From Cryptomeria japonica (Eukaryota; Streptophyta; Pinopsida; Cupressales; Cupressaceae), in contig NC_081412.1 of the NCBI RefSeq assembly GCF_030272615.1, forward strand, positions 697,119,656 through 697,183,655: a stretch of DNA of 64,000 nt. Direction: 5' to 3'. The notes beneath the pieces are model-generated. The model saw only the letters and a list, made by a program, of their open reading frames with translations. It had not been told where the DNA came from and did no database searches. Made by a program: the position numbers and the translations under genes. Shown in pieces: positions 51,020 through 63,840 of the stretch (positions are counted from its first letter, which is position 1; each line of letters opens with the position of its first letter).

Positions 51020-51290
51020 AACATGGTGCGATAACCCGCATAACCATTGTGTTATGTGATTCTTCTGCAATTCAGTCGATAACCTTCGTGTTATTGATAT
51101 CTTCTGGCACAAGACCAACACAACTAACCCATTGTGTTATTGATAGTTGCAGTCACACATCCATCGTGTTATTGACCTCTCCAATCACATAACCGTCATG
51201 TTATTGACAACTCCTATCGCATAACCTGTGTGTTATTGACATCTTCGGTTGCCTTCTATAGTTTCATAAAATGCGATAACTTGTGTGTTA
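51020..51290. repeat. Shorter inverted-repeat units continuing the array
   Basis: About seven units of the form (C)ATAACC...GTGTTATTGAC, spaced about 35-40 bases apart, follow the longer ones and share their logic of a short word and its near complement. Confidence 0.65.
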
Positions 51291-51839
51291 TACACACCTA
51301 CAACCGACTTTTTTTGTGTCATACTAGATTGCACAATACCTTAACAATTCAATTGATGATGACTTCTTTGTCCACATTTATGTCCCAAAGGCACATTTCA
51401 TGCACTCCTTCTGTGTATTACACGATGTGTTATATGATGCGTCGTGTTATATGGTGCTGCAACAACACTTATGCTCTTGGACAAACCTATTTGCTCCATG
51501 CAATCATAACACCATGGCCTTGGTAATTACTTGCAAGTGCAATATTTGACTTCATGCAACTTCCATGCATAGCCATACAACCTGCACAACTCTACCTTCC
51601 TGATGCAACACCCTATGAGCCAATCTGATCTTCCTCTGAGACCTCATAATCCTTCAACATCTCTGTACTTTGCCAACCTGATGTCTTTGCCTGCATCTTA
51701 GTCCAAGACGTCCTTGCATGCCTTTGCATTTCTCTACATCTCCATCCAGTAGGTGTCTTGTATATCTCTCTGCAACTTCATCAACTCAACCCTGCACACA
51801 TGTTGACATCAATGACAACTTCCATGCCAACAATAGTTT

Positions 51840-52732
51840 TGTTAAATGTGGTCTCTTAGACTAATATCTTGATGTTATAATGAAGATATATTGGATAGAA
51901 AATAGGATAACATATATTTAGGATATAAAGAGGGTGAATGATCAAAATTAGAGCAAAGGCTTCAATATATAGATTCTTGATGGTGAAAATGGAGGGACGA
52001 GATGCTATGTCTAATGGATGGCTAGGATTTAATGAGAGTGAGGCCATGTATTTAAGGCTTATCCTTGTTGCAAGTGTCACAAGAGGAATGGAGGTGTAAG
52101 AGCTATGTGTGCTTAGACATGTGTGAGTACATACATAGGGAGGCTTGTGAAAAAGACAAGTGAGAAAGGTAGGGTGGCTATGAGGTGACCTTTTCATGCC
52201 CACTCATGCATGAACATGAGGGGGTAAGGACACTTGTCAAGTGATGGAAAGTTTAGATCTTGATTCATTTAGATGGATTTAGTGGCTAGGATTAAATTAA
52301 CAAGGATTAATAGTAATGTCGGGATTAAATATTAAAGAAAATGGTAATGAAGTCTAATTAGCTTAAATCAATTAATTAATAGGTACTAACTAATTTATTT
52401 AGTTGGGATATTTGTGGTATAAGGTTTACACTTAATTAAATAAATGCAAATTTATTTAATAAAAGATGAGGGGTAAAGATTAAGGGTTAAGCTTAATTAA
52501 ACAAATACAAATTTATTTACTCAAATAAATACAAATTTATTTAATTAAATAAATACAAATTTATTTAATTAAATAAATAAAAATTTATTTAATTAAATAC
52601 ATACAAATTTATTTAATTAAGGGTGAGGGATAAAAATAAAAATGTATTAAATCAATAATAAATAGTTACTTAAGTAGCTAGGATGGGTTAAAGTCAATTG
52701 TGGTTGGGTATGGACAAATTTAGGTGTCTACG
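51840..52732 (-). repeat. Gypsy (Tat-type) LTR
   Basis: Ends TTTAGGTGTCTACG on the + strand (CG instead of the usual CA). It has the same repeated A/T hairpins between 52430 and 52620 (AAATAAAT-ACAA-ATTTATTT). The start TGTTAAATGTGG at 51840 is a guess, and no matching duplication was found. Confidence 0.6.
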
Positions 52733-55700
52733 CTATAAATTATAGTTTATTTTCCAAAACACGGGTCAATCATTTTCCCATTCTACTTGATTAGAACACT
52801 AAGAGATTCTAGGGTTCCAAATCTTGTGTGTCTAGTCACTTGTTGAGCAGATCATTTTGTAAATCATGAAGAGGTAGCTTATTTGTAGTAGATGGTTGTA
52901 ATTGAATTTATCCTTGCCTATTTGTAGATCTTTAGGGAAGCTTCTAAGTGATGAAATGTGATAGGCTATTCTTATCTTAGGATTTTATCTTGCCACATTT
53001 TCTGATATGAATGTAATTGAGATTACATACATGTCATAACATTCTAAATGATTTTTTATAATGGCATTTTAATACTACATATGGATTTCTAGAGTTTGAA
53101 GAGGGATTATCAAACATGTTTAGTTATTGATATCATGTCTCTTTTTTCATTTCTATGTGTACTACCTTTTGGTAACTATGACTATAAAACCTAATATAAG
53201 GTACTAGTCTTGTTTGACCCTCTATGTGCTTAAAATGAATAATATCTTGAACCTGTAGTTTAGGAGGAGTTAGTTTGTTTGCATTTCATGATTTAGTGAT
53301 TTATACATGGAAGCATTTTTAGTGACCCTTTAACAGTTTTATCCATGTCCTACACACCCACATCTTGCAATGATTCAAAGATGTCTTTATCAACTTAATA
53401 GAGGTTATATGTGTTGTAGGCTATTCTTTGGTCTATTGATTGCTTTGGGTCTAGGTATACATTATATACTATCATTGTGTTTACAATTTATCTATTTTTA
53501 GTTGTGCTAAATCCAATTAAGAATACCTCTAGAAATGCTCTCATGGGTCTAACTAAGCCTAGAATGAAGGAGAGATTATCCACTCTTAACATTTGGTTTT
53601 CCACCACACAAATTTGGTTGATTAGCTGATCTATCCACCTTTAGGAATGAAATTTTCATGTCCTTGAAGTGGATTTATGCCTATAGTAGTGCCGACAATA
53701 ATTTTGGGCCCCAAAACAAGACATGGTAGTTGACACTCAATTACACTAGTCAAGACTTATGATGACGTTTTGGAGTTTATGGCAGAAAATGAAAACATAA
53801 CACAATACATTGGACCCATGAGTGCTTTTGGTTTTTATTGCATCAATTATTACATGTCCACATTTAATCTAGAAGATCCTATCTACATGTTGATTGACTA
53901 CATGTTTCATCAAGACATTGGGCTTTATGCTACCTTGTGGCTCATTGAGATCATTCAAAAGGATTGAGGTTGAAACACCATTCACAATTATTTAGAAGCA
54001 ACAATAGAGAGAACAAGAGCATAAATCACAAAGGTAGTAGAGTGTGAGACAATTATATCTATGATATTATAATATCATTTGAATCTATAATTTCATGGAT
54101 GTTATCAAATGGCTAAGGCCTAGCATGTTGGAAGACCATTGTTGTGGAATCTAATTAATTTTTTATTTGGATAAATAAAGAATATCATTATTTTGTTGTA
54201 TTGTTGAGTTTTCTAATATGTAGTTGAGGGTTATTTCATTTTATTGCATGGTTGGATAGCCTATAATTCAATCGTCCATCCATGAATTCATCAAACACCC
54301 AAGATGCTACTCCATCAATCCATACACTAGTTTTTAAGTTGTTGGTGAGAACACTTTTATTCTCAATCTCCTATAATACTTGGGTTTACATCCGTTGTTC
54401 AATGTAGAACTCTTCAAGACATACTTTCAAACTCTTCTCTAATAAGAAATGACTCAACATCCTTTAGAATTGGATAATGAAAAATTATAAACTTAAGATG
54501 ACATAACTCAAACTACCCCAATTTACATGCACCAGGGTTCACACCATTTATATAGAGTGGTTATGGTGGGTTAATTTGTAGATCAATGAAGTGGCACAAT
54601 CTTCAATAGTTATGCATGTAGCTTCCTTAACTTACCAAAAGCATAATGAGGGACATCACTTCTCAAGGAAGGGTGAATGATCTAAGTGTAACTATACAAT
54701 ATTTTGAAAAAAATGAGTTCCTTGATTTCTATTCTCTCGTCTACAATACTTACACTTAGTGTGCAATTCAATGTTATCACACACTAATGCACATGATATT
54801 ACACTTTACTTATTGCATGCCTCTACTCACGACGATACACGACCTCACATGAACACGTAGCGACTTTAGAAAATCTATATGTTGATGAATTTGACCATTA
54901 ACAAAATACTAACTATCAAGAAGCACAACCAAAAGGAAGTTGGGGTATCAATGGTTGAGGATGAGTCATTATATTTTGGTTTCTTGTTTTGTACCAATAT
55001 TGTAATGTATTATATATTCACACATCTCTCACATTAAGGATGGTGATGTATATTGTACATACATAGACAAACTAGTTTGAAACGATACCCAATTTATTCC
55101 TAGTCACAATCTTTGTAAACATCCATGGTAACCTATTCATTTTTGTTTGTGAATAAAAAAAAGCACACATTTAAAAATCAAGACTTCTACTTCGCTTACA
55201 TGCTTGATTTACTATTTTTCTTTTTCATTTACACAATCTAAAGAGTCCATCCCTTTCAAGAATTGTTTTCCCTTAATCTGCTTGAGATCTATTAATAAAC
55301 TCTAATTTATTCATCTTCCATAAAAACTCACATTAATCATAATTGACTTACTTTAAATATTCTAAGATTATTGTTTATTTCTATTTTGTGATGCCTCGGA
55401 GAATAAACTAGAAGTCTTTATATCCAAGAGTCTCTCAAGAATTCCTTGTCATATAATGCATAAATATTAAAATTATCTTCTTATAAGGTAGGATCATGGA
55501 CATAATTGAAATAAACCATTTTATTATTTAAGAAAAATTATCTCATGTCATCCTCTAGATCATGGACAATTAGAGCAATTATAGCTAGTCAAAATTATCT
55601 TCTTCCACAGCTATATGGAAGTATGGGTAAGTGGAAGTGTGCTTAGTTCTAGAAAGTATAAAAAATGCTAACCTTAATTTCAAAGGCCACTTCAATGATG

Positions 55701-56592
55701 ACCCACCTAAGGAAAACATGTTTTTTGGCAGCTTGTAAACAACCCATAGCCTTAATTACTATAAGTATGGCTACAACTACCATGCAACAATCCTTTTCAA
55801 ATCATTTAAAAGATGAGTTGGCATTTTGGGCATTAAATACTTTAGACTTTGACACCACAAGAGCGTAGAAAACATCATAAATATTTATCAAATCCATGAT
55901 ATACTTATGAACATGGATAAAATCAAAGATGCATTCAAAGTGATGTCTCAAGAAGGAATGGACCAAATTGAATGGTGACATAGATTACATTTACTATAAA
56001 TAATAGCATGTAGAAGGAACCCCATTTTTGGGGTTGATTAGCATTTCCTATGTTTATTCACCATAAGCAAGTGACCCCAATTGAGCACCATTTCCTCCAT
56101 AATTATCATTGTAAGAAGATAAATTTACACCACATTAATATGACCTTATAGTTGAACTACCAAACAATTTGTTCAACAATACCATCACACAATGTGATAT
56201 TTCCTAGGAATAAATAAAGAAGAGCTTTCAAATATCCATCTTCTTTGGAAAAGTCAAGTCATAAACTAGTCTTCCAAAACTTCCACTATATCATTACTTT
56301 GCTATAATTTTCTAGCTTTAATTTAAAGGTTATCTCACCAACCGGGATAATTGCTTTCCTATCCATGTTTTGATTTTCTCATCTTCAACATTCCAAATAA
56401 TTATTAAACATGCTTTAAACCATGCTAAAGTGGTCCTTTTTTGAATTGTCATAAAATAATTCCAAAATTAATTAGATTTTATTGTTTCACAGAATTTAGA
56501 GTTGAGATTGAAAATAGGTAAATTTTATATATTGAGATTTTTAAAATTTGAAGTATCTAATTATTAGATTTATTTTAATTAATTAAAAATTT
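52733..56592. other. No recognisable gene
   Basis: 3.9 kb of decayed A/T-rich DNA. Short open frames such as 53770-53967 have no recognisable product. Confidence 0.4.
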
Positions 56593-56935
56593 GATTTTAA
56601 TTTAATTATAGAATAATATAAATTAGATAATTTTTTTTTCGAGTATGATGAAACAGGGTCTTAAAAAGAATATCTTTGAAATATAGATATTGTGAAGCTT
56701 TTTAAAAGTTTAAGGTTTTCTAAAGTACGAAACATTTTCAAAAGACACGACTTACATTTGGTTTTAATTTAATTATAGAATAATATAAATTAGATAAATT
56801 TGTTGGGTATGATGAAACATTCAAGAGGAAAAGGGTCTAAAAAAGAGCGCCTTTGAAATATGGACGTGGGATTTTTAAAGAGTTTAGCGTTTTCTAAGAT
56901 ATGAAACATTTTCAAAATACATGACTAACATTTGA
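56593..56935. repeat. Tandem duplication of about 167 bp
   Basis: TTTTAATTTAATTATAGAAT at 56595 recurs at 56762. The two units share the segments 'tatgatgaaaca', 'cctttgaaatat' and 'gaaacattttcaaaa', with moderate divergence. Confidence 0.8.
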
Positions 56936-58090
56936 ATGTGAATTCCAAATAAGAAGGATTATTGCTCTATGGTTAGGCAAAAATTGATGGAACAATTTGA
57001 TTGCAAACCATCTTGACTTTGGATTGGTAGTATGTAAGGTTTTGTAGTATCATGTTTTTGTTGTGCAGTCGTTATTCCTCTTGATTGCCATTTGTTGTCT
57101 TCTTGTGCTTAACAATCAATCCTTCCTTTTCAGTAAGGGTTTGTGGCCTTTCAAAATCACTACAAGCCTTAATAATGAATGTTTGGATATAAAGACATCA
57201 AATTTAAAATCAAGTTATAAATGAGGCTAAATTTTAGTCCACCCAAATGTAAAGACAATTCAAAATAATAAAAATGATATTTAAATGATTTGAGCATATT
57301 TTTATTCATTTTGTGTCTAAGAAGGTTGGAAGAGAAAATAAATTATGAAGAGCTTCAAAAAATTGTTCTAACAAATGTTACAATATATTTGAAACCTATA
57401 AATAAAACAAATAAATAATAAACGAGAAAGAAAAGACAATAAACCTCATCTAAACAAATTAATATTTTGACAACTATGAAAACACTAAGATAAAGAAATG
57501 AATGGAACAACTATAATTTATAACTTTTCTCAAAAAAAAAAAACATGAACCAAATTATAATATATACATTTGTAAAATAAAAATTAGGGGTGTGATTTCA
57601 TATCCACACATTTTTTCTTGAATATTTGTAATACTATTTTCTATAAATGATAACGTTGACACTTATTAATAAAAAAGTAGATGCCTCAAATCAACTTTTC
57701 TCATTTGGACATGTTCAAACAATAGTCACACCATTTCCTATTGAGACTATAAGCTCTCCTATTGTTCAAAATATAGTTGAAGGTTATGAACATGGAGCAC
57801 ATTTTAAACCACATCAATTTGGACATAAATTATTATCATAGTTAAGATGGATAGCCCTTAAATTTGTTTGAAACTTTTCATGATTATTACTAGCCATTTG
57901 AGTGGAAATTACTAAAAGAATTGGTGATGAAGTGACTCTTGGTTCTTTGAATGATGTATTCTCTTCCTAGTTTCTTCTTAATTTTGTTCCAAGTATGTCT
58001 CACTAATACAACCCCTTCTTCCCATCCTAATACCAATTCACATGCATTTCACATTATTCCTACTAATACAATGACTACACATGATCCTAG
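56936..58090. other. No recognisable gene
   Basis: Includes a 64-codon frame at 57647-57841 and a 76-codon frame at 57951-58181. Neither shows a motif; both are treated as chance or relic. Confidence 0.35.
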
Positions 58091-58805
58091 TGTTGAATGG
58101 ACCAGAATACCGAGAGTGGGGGTGAATCAATATTCCCACAACAATAAAAACTTTCCACTAATTTTTAAGCTTAGCAATTAATCTCTTCAATATGAATCAA
58201 CAAATGTAGAATAAATGGAAAACACAATCACAAGATAGGCACTAGATTTTTATACATGTAAAAACCAAATGGGAAAAAGCACGAAGAGGGTTAACTCTCA
58301 AGATTATATAACAATTTATATGGTGTTTACAAAAGGGGTGGCTCATTGCTGGATGGCTGACTGCCTGATTACAATATGAATCATTGTTGGAATGCTCACT
58401 ACAATAGAAATAAATGAATTGAGAAAAATTAAATCTCCATATGCATGAGGTCAGTTCCAAGATAAACTTAGATATCAAAAACAACAACTCACAATAGATC
58501 CGGTAAGGGATCGCTCCAACCTGTCCACAACTACCTCCAACAAGTCCGATAAGTGATTACTGCAATACTGTCTTCAATTTGTCAATCCAACTGCTTGTAG
58601 CAGATTTGGTAAGGGATTACTGCAACACTGTAATTGCACTCACACTTTCCACACTTACACACCTTCGCTCTTACACACATCACACTTCTGCTACTCACAT
58701 ATATTTCTCTCTTCTTTTGTTCACATGCCATACACGCGATACGCGCATCCACATACATACATACATACATACATACATACATACATACATACATACATAC
58801 ATACA

Positions 58806-58891
<86 letters not shown>

Positions 58892-59340
58892 GATAAGAAC
58901 ATACACGAAGATAATATGTTGGCTAAACACAAAAGGTTTATACAATAATGCATTGCTCGGATCAACACGCTACTCAAACATGCCTTGACCAAAACATGGT
59001 AACCAAGTCGGCCTTCATAGACCTTCTACATGCTTCCACTTAATTACCAGAACACATGCTTCAATTATTGGAGAAAAATAAGGATCTGTCAAACCCATAG
59101 ACATGGCCCCATAAACATGAATTCCAAGCATAACAACTCCCATCTTCAAGATACAAATGCCACAAATTCTAGATCATAGAATTCAAAGATCATATTGCAA
59201 TACAAACATCTAGATAGCAATTCAACTAATACCAACACACGATACAAAAGGAAAAAAATAACCATGACTAACAAAACACTAGATTTCAGAGGAAAGGGTC
59301 TTTCAAAAATTGCTCCTGTAAACCACACATTCCTCAATAT
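58091..59340 (-). repeat. Copia-type LTR-like sequence, right end unresolved
   Basis: Starts TGTTGAATGGACC and soon reads GAGAGTGGGGGTGAATCAAT, like the reversed ends of the other copia LTRs. 58494-58633 holds three diverged copies of 'gatccggtaagggat...tgcaac.ctgt'. No right boundary or duplication was found. Confidence 0.45.
58751..58889. repeat. Compound (ACAT)n-(AT)n microsatellite
   Basis: About 21 ACAT units followed by about 28 AT units. The long frames across it, on both strands, are artefacts. Confidence 0.95.
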
Positions 59341-59345
59341 CACAT

Positions 59346-61040
59346 GTAGTGCCCCTCCTTCGACCAGACTCTATTTAACCTAGTTTGACTTTGGTTGACT
59401 TCTCCTATTGTTTAAGTGATTGGGTGATACTCTCTAATGTAATGACTTTTATCACGATTCTAGGATATGTTGTTGGTTATGCATTTTATCTCTATGGATG
59501 CTTAGATGTTAGATTATATGATAAGTACTAACCTCAGGCTGACTTATCGACTTTATGTATATATCTTGTGTTTGTTTTCTTGTATGGCTTCAAGTCTGTA
59601 TGGGGTGTGAGGGGATGATCTTCTGTCACCCACTTCAGAGGGACATGAAATGTCACGACTCTCCTTCACCGGTGTGCCTGTTCATGTTAGATGTATATAT
59701 GTGCATTTTTCTTGGTGATGCAGCTACAGGTACCAAGCATTGACTCCACTTGGATCTTCAGGTCTGAGCGTTCTCTCCAGCCCAATGGTAAAGTGGTAAC
59801 GAGAGATATCAGTCAGACCCTAGACACTCCCTCCCTATCAGGTATCCTGGTGATTGTGGTCAGTCTTGTGATTGTTAGTTCCGTCCTTGTGTTTTCATGT
59901 ATGTTTGTTGCAGTTGTTATCTTAGAGTTTGTCTTATTTTAATTAATAATTTTGCAAAAAAGATTGATTTTATAATAAAAGTATAATTAAATACTTTTGA
60001 TTATTTATTTAATTAATAAAATATAAATAATGCAAGATTAAAATTGAATTGATTAATTAAACATTTAATTTGGCATTTGCGCTCAAGAAATTAATGATAA
60101 AAAATAGTAAGATTAATTTATGATATTTTGGCTTTCGTAAAATAATGGTTACTAAGAAAATTTAATGAATCGATTAAATGGGGAATTTCTCGCATGCATT
60201 GGGAGTTACATTCTTGGGGAAATTATTTCCCTCAGCTTTTTGGGGAAACTCTGTCGGGAAGATGGGGGATGTTTTATTTCCCTTCATGGAGAGTTATGTT
60301 GAAAGAAAATTGGAGATTTTTTTTTTTGATTTCCATGAAACAATTCTTGCTGTGAAATTTTGGGTTTTGGGGATTTTTGAATGAGATTTTGAAATTGATT
60401 TTTTGGGAGATTTAGTTTTCTTGGAATCTGGATATTGATTTGAAAACCTTGGAAGGTCATGAATCTAATATTCTGGGAAGTTTGGTTGTGGAACCCTCTA
60501 CGATGTCAAAAAAGAGAAATCTTCATTGATTGTCCATAACCAGGTTGGTGATGTTTTTTGCCTTTGTTTAATTTCGTGCATTTAATCTGGTCAATGTTCA
60601 ATAAAATTCTGGATTCAAGTTCTATGGATTGCTCTTTGGGGTTGAAGAATGAAATTGTTCTTGAATTATCTGTTATTGTGGTTTTTTATGGGTTTTAGAA
60701 TTTAAGCAAAGATTTTGTTTGTTTTTATGTTATTGTGAATTCTAGAAAATTTGGGAGATGGGGTTGATTTGTTAAAGTGATCTAAATTTGTATTTTGATA
60801 TTGATTTCCTTTAAGAGATTGGTTTCAAGAAAATTTCGGGTTTGCATCTATATTTATTCTGGTAAAATCATGTTCAGGGATTTGGGGGTTTTGGGTGATA
60901 TTCGGTTAATTTTTGCTTTGAGAATTTATCAGAGAAATCATTGCATGTGTTTGTAATAACCCACCAAAATTGATTCAACAAAAATTGAGTATTATTTTTT
61001 TTTGTTTAATGTAATCATTATAGTTTATTCAATTGCATAC
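59346..61040 (+). repeat. LTR-like start and following A/T-rich sequence
   Basis: TGTAGTGCCCCTCCTTCGACC has the look of a gypsy LTR start. No end, duplication or internal coding region was identified, so this could be a truncated element whose LTR or leader includes the hairpin array downstream. Confidence 0.35.
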
Positions 61041-61051
61041 TTTGGGCATCC

Positions 61052-61435
61052 ATCCATTTAGGATTAGGCATTCATCCATCCGGGATGAGCATCTAACCAT
61101 ACGGGTTAGGCGATTGTCCATACGGGACATAAGATTCCATCTATCCAATACGGGATAGGCATCTACCCATACGGGGTAGGCATCTATCCAAATGGGATAG
61201 GCATCTACCCATACGGGGTAGGCATCTATCCAAACAGGATAGGAGATGCTCTGGCTAGAGACTTAGACTCATCGGGACCATTCGGGTCCTAAGCCACTCA
61301 CTAAGTACTACACTCTTCTAACAAGAGTGCACCGAGGTCGCCGTCCTTAGGAGTAATTAAAATAATACAAGCTTGAATTCCGCCTCGGAATTTGGCTTAA
61401 AGCCTCGAGAAGTCAAGCGAATCCATACGGGATTC
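61052..61435. repeat. Dense array of small hairpins with a five-base loop and covarying stems
   Basis: Nine units between 61052 and 61242, most about 21 bp apart: ATCC/GGAT, CATCC/GGATG, CTAACC/GGTTAG, TGTCC/GGACA, CTATCC/GGATAG, CTACCC/GGGTAG, CTATCC/GGATAG, CTACCC/GGGTAG and CTATCC/GGATAG. The loop is ATACG or a near variant; one is six bases. Further hairpins follow: GGACC-ATTCG-GGTCC (61275-61289), CACTCTT/AAGAGTG near 61311-61329, ATTCCG/CGGAAT near 61376-61390 and GAATCC-ATACG-GGATTC (61419-61435). Confidence 0.9.
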
Positions 61436-62780
61436 CTTCCGAGTATGCATTGAATTTCTTTTTCAATTTAATTATCCTATCTTTCAATTAGGATTCTTAC
61501 TCAACCAAGCCTAGACCCCACCCACGAACGCTTGAGTACGAGGGACAACTCCATCCCAAGACTGCCTACATACGCGCTTCGGCACGGGATCAAGGCGTAA
61601 AGTATGTAGTTCTATTTTCTATTCTATGGTTTGATGTCAACTGATTTGTGGGTACGCAACCCTTTCTAGGGTCAGTGTCCCAGACAGTTTCTCTGCGGTT
61701 GCTACCCACGATGGTAGCACTTAAGCGAAGGCTCAAGATGGCCTATTGCTTGTGGCCTAAAAATAACTAGATCCTAATTCTTATCATGAGCGTCACCCAA
61801 TTGCAAATCACCAATATCCCTTCAAGATAAAAAGAAATCAATTTCATGAGAGCATTTAACTTGACCATCCCTAAAAGGGGTTTACTATGGTTTATCTCAA
61901 CGGATGTGAAAATCATTTAAAAGTTATCTTATTAAATTATCGATCCAAGGGGGATTACCCGCCCCTTGGATTTTAACTTCCAAGTGTCCCTTATTACTCC
62001 CCGATGATTTATAGGGACGATGCCACAAACGTCGTTAATGTAGCTTTATTAGGCATTAAGTGTAGTAGTTCAACACGACGACATTACCCGTAAGCGTGAC
62101 CCAGAGGCACCGTATATACCGAACGCTGCTAGTTTTGGTTTTCCAACTTCCTTTGTTTAGTTTCTAAACTAAGAGCTTATGAACATCATGCTTGAAATAA
62201 TTATGAAATGGATGTACATAATTTAAACTTTAAATACTATTTGAAAAGAGAAATATCATTATTCTACAATTAAATGAATTAATACATGTATTGGCATGGT
62301 AATGATAATTTGTGAACTTATGAGTAATTGCATGAAGATAAGGAATGCGAAATAATATAAATGCAATGCAAAAGTAACGTCATTTACATACAAAATACAG
62401 AAATGTTTTCTCTTATCGCGAGACTAATTAATTATAGTGTTACAAATTCCCCATGAGTGATTAGCTTATACTTTTTGAAATTTTGGATCAAATTGAAATA
62501 ATAAGACTTATTTGTTTTTAAGTAAATCAAAATCATTGATCAAATAAAAATCCAATAATTCCCTAAAGGAATTGAAACAATAATTTGATTTCCATCTTTT
62601 GCTAATTTAAAAAAAATAAAATTTAACTAACCAATTATATAAAAAAAAAAAAAAAGTTAACTTAAATTTAATTTGAAACGATATAAAAAAAGTAACTTAA
62701 ATTTTTAATTAAAAACGATTTTAAAAATGTCATCGAATTTAATCACTAACAAGTATATTGTTTAAATGTAGCAATTAGGG
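61436..62780. other. Non-coding, hairpin-rich then A/T-rich
   Basis: 61540-61730 has more inverted repeats (CTACATAC ... GTATGTAG; ACCCT-TTCT-AGGGT; GCTACC-CACGAT-GGTAGC). No gene is visible. The region after 62160 is A/T-rich and featureless. Confidence 0.5.
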
Positions 62781-62784
62781 GGAG

Positions 62785-62940
62785 GTGGGGACCATGGGTC
62801 CCATCATCCCCTGCGGTCCTGCATGCGCAGGTCCGTAGGGAATGAGGGGGGCCGCGTGGTCCCCTCCACTCCCTTGCGGCCACTTACTGTGACTGCAGGG
62901 TAGTGGGGGGTACCATTAACCCCATGGTTTTCAATAAAAC
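62785..62940. repeat. GC-rich palindromic patch
   Basis: Contains GGGACC-ATG-GGTCCC, CCTGC/GCAGG, and GGCCGC paired with GCGGCC across 20 bases, in an otherwise A/T-rich neighbourhood. Confidence 0.7.
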
Positions 62941-63114
62941 TTGCGGCGGCTGTATTAAATACTGTGCGTGCATGCCTTCCGCTAGCTGTCTCATGGCAAT
63001 TTTTGAATGCCGTGAGTTACAATGGTTTAAAGTTTGAAATAAATTTTTATGTTATATATATATATATATGTGCATTTTTATATGCAAGAGAATTACATTT
63101 CCAGATTATTGAAA

Positions 63115-63395
63115 TTCACACAGAGAAGAATAGATAACAGGTATGTAAAAAAAATTATTAATGTTAGAGAGAATACAGATTAAGTTCCAGGAACAACATA
63201 CAATAGAGAAGTAACTAGAGAGGGATTATTTATTCATTTGTTCTTTACACAGGGAGATTTATTCACAGAGAAGAGAGATAAATTTATTTGTACACACAGA
63301 GAAAATTTTTCACAGAGAATAAATGTTAATTATATTTTTACAGAAGATTTAGATAACCAGAAAATGAGAAATCACAGAGAGAATGATCACAGCGA
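63115..63395. repeat. Irregular CACAGAGA repeats
   Basis: At least five copies of CACAGAGA, plus variants such as CACAGGGA and CACAGCGA, in about 280 bp, with spacing varying from 10 to 80 bases. Confidence 0.6.
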
Positions 63396-63499
63396 GATCT
63401 CTTCAAATATACGTTTCAGATTTTAAATCAATAACCAAAGAAATGATGCTGGAGAAAGGAGATAAAGATAGTTCTGATTTTAGTTCTTCAGCAAGAATC

Positions 63500-63840
63500 A
63501 ATCTAAAACTTAATAAGAGATTTTAAACGATTTAATCTAATTCCTATCAAGAATTTGAAATATATGGATCTAACCTCTTAAACAAATGGATCTAATACTT
63601 ATCAAAATTTGAAACTAATGGATCTAATTCTTATCAAGAATTTGAAAATAAATGAATCTAATTCTCATTAAAAAAACAAATGATTCTAATTTCTTAAACA
63701 ATTTAATCTACTTCTTATCAAAATTTGAAACTAATGAATCTAATTCATATCAAGAATCTAAAAATAAATGAATCTATTTCTCATCAAAATTTGAAACAAA
63801 TGATTCTAATTTCTTAAACAATTTAATCTACTCTAATTTG
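63500..63840. repeat. Degenerate tandem repeat, about 35-bp units
   Basis: Units like 'atgaatctaattcttatcaagaattt' repeat about nine times. A longer period of roughly 105-110 bp is visible from the 'ttcttaaacaatttaatcta' words. It ends before AATTTGCAG at 63835. Confidence 0.75.

Larger units (their letters stand above)
48460..51832 (-). repeat. Putative long copia-type solo LTR with a hairpin array
   Basis: The left part (CTGAGAGGGGGTGAATTAGT, then GAAAACCCACGGTGGGGAAA) matches reversed copia LTR ends and blocks. The right end (GTTGACATCAATGACAAC ... CATGCCAACA) matches the reversed LTR start. The flanks are gtagt at 48455-48459 and atagt at 51833-51837, four of five identical. At about 3.4 kb it would be long for the family, so it may be a composite. 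Confidence 0.55.

Noticed and set aside
57647-57841. 64-codon frame as a small gene
   Set aside because: No motif, no clear promoter or neighbours, and length within chance expectation for A/T-rich DNA.
58579-58992. Tyr/Ile/His/Thr-repeat frames on both strands
   Set aside because: Pure translation of the ACAT/AT microsatellite.
61052-61242. CRISPR-like regular repeats
   Set aside because: This is plant nuclear DNA, the units are self-complementary with variable stems, there are no unique spacers of constant size, and no cas-like gene is present.
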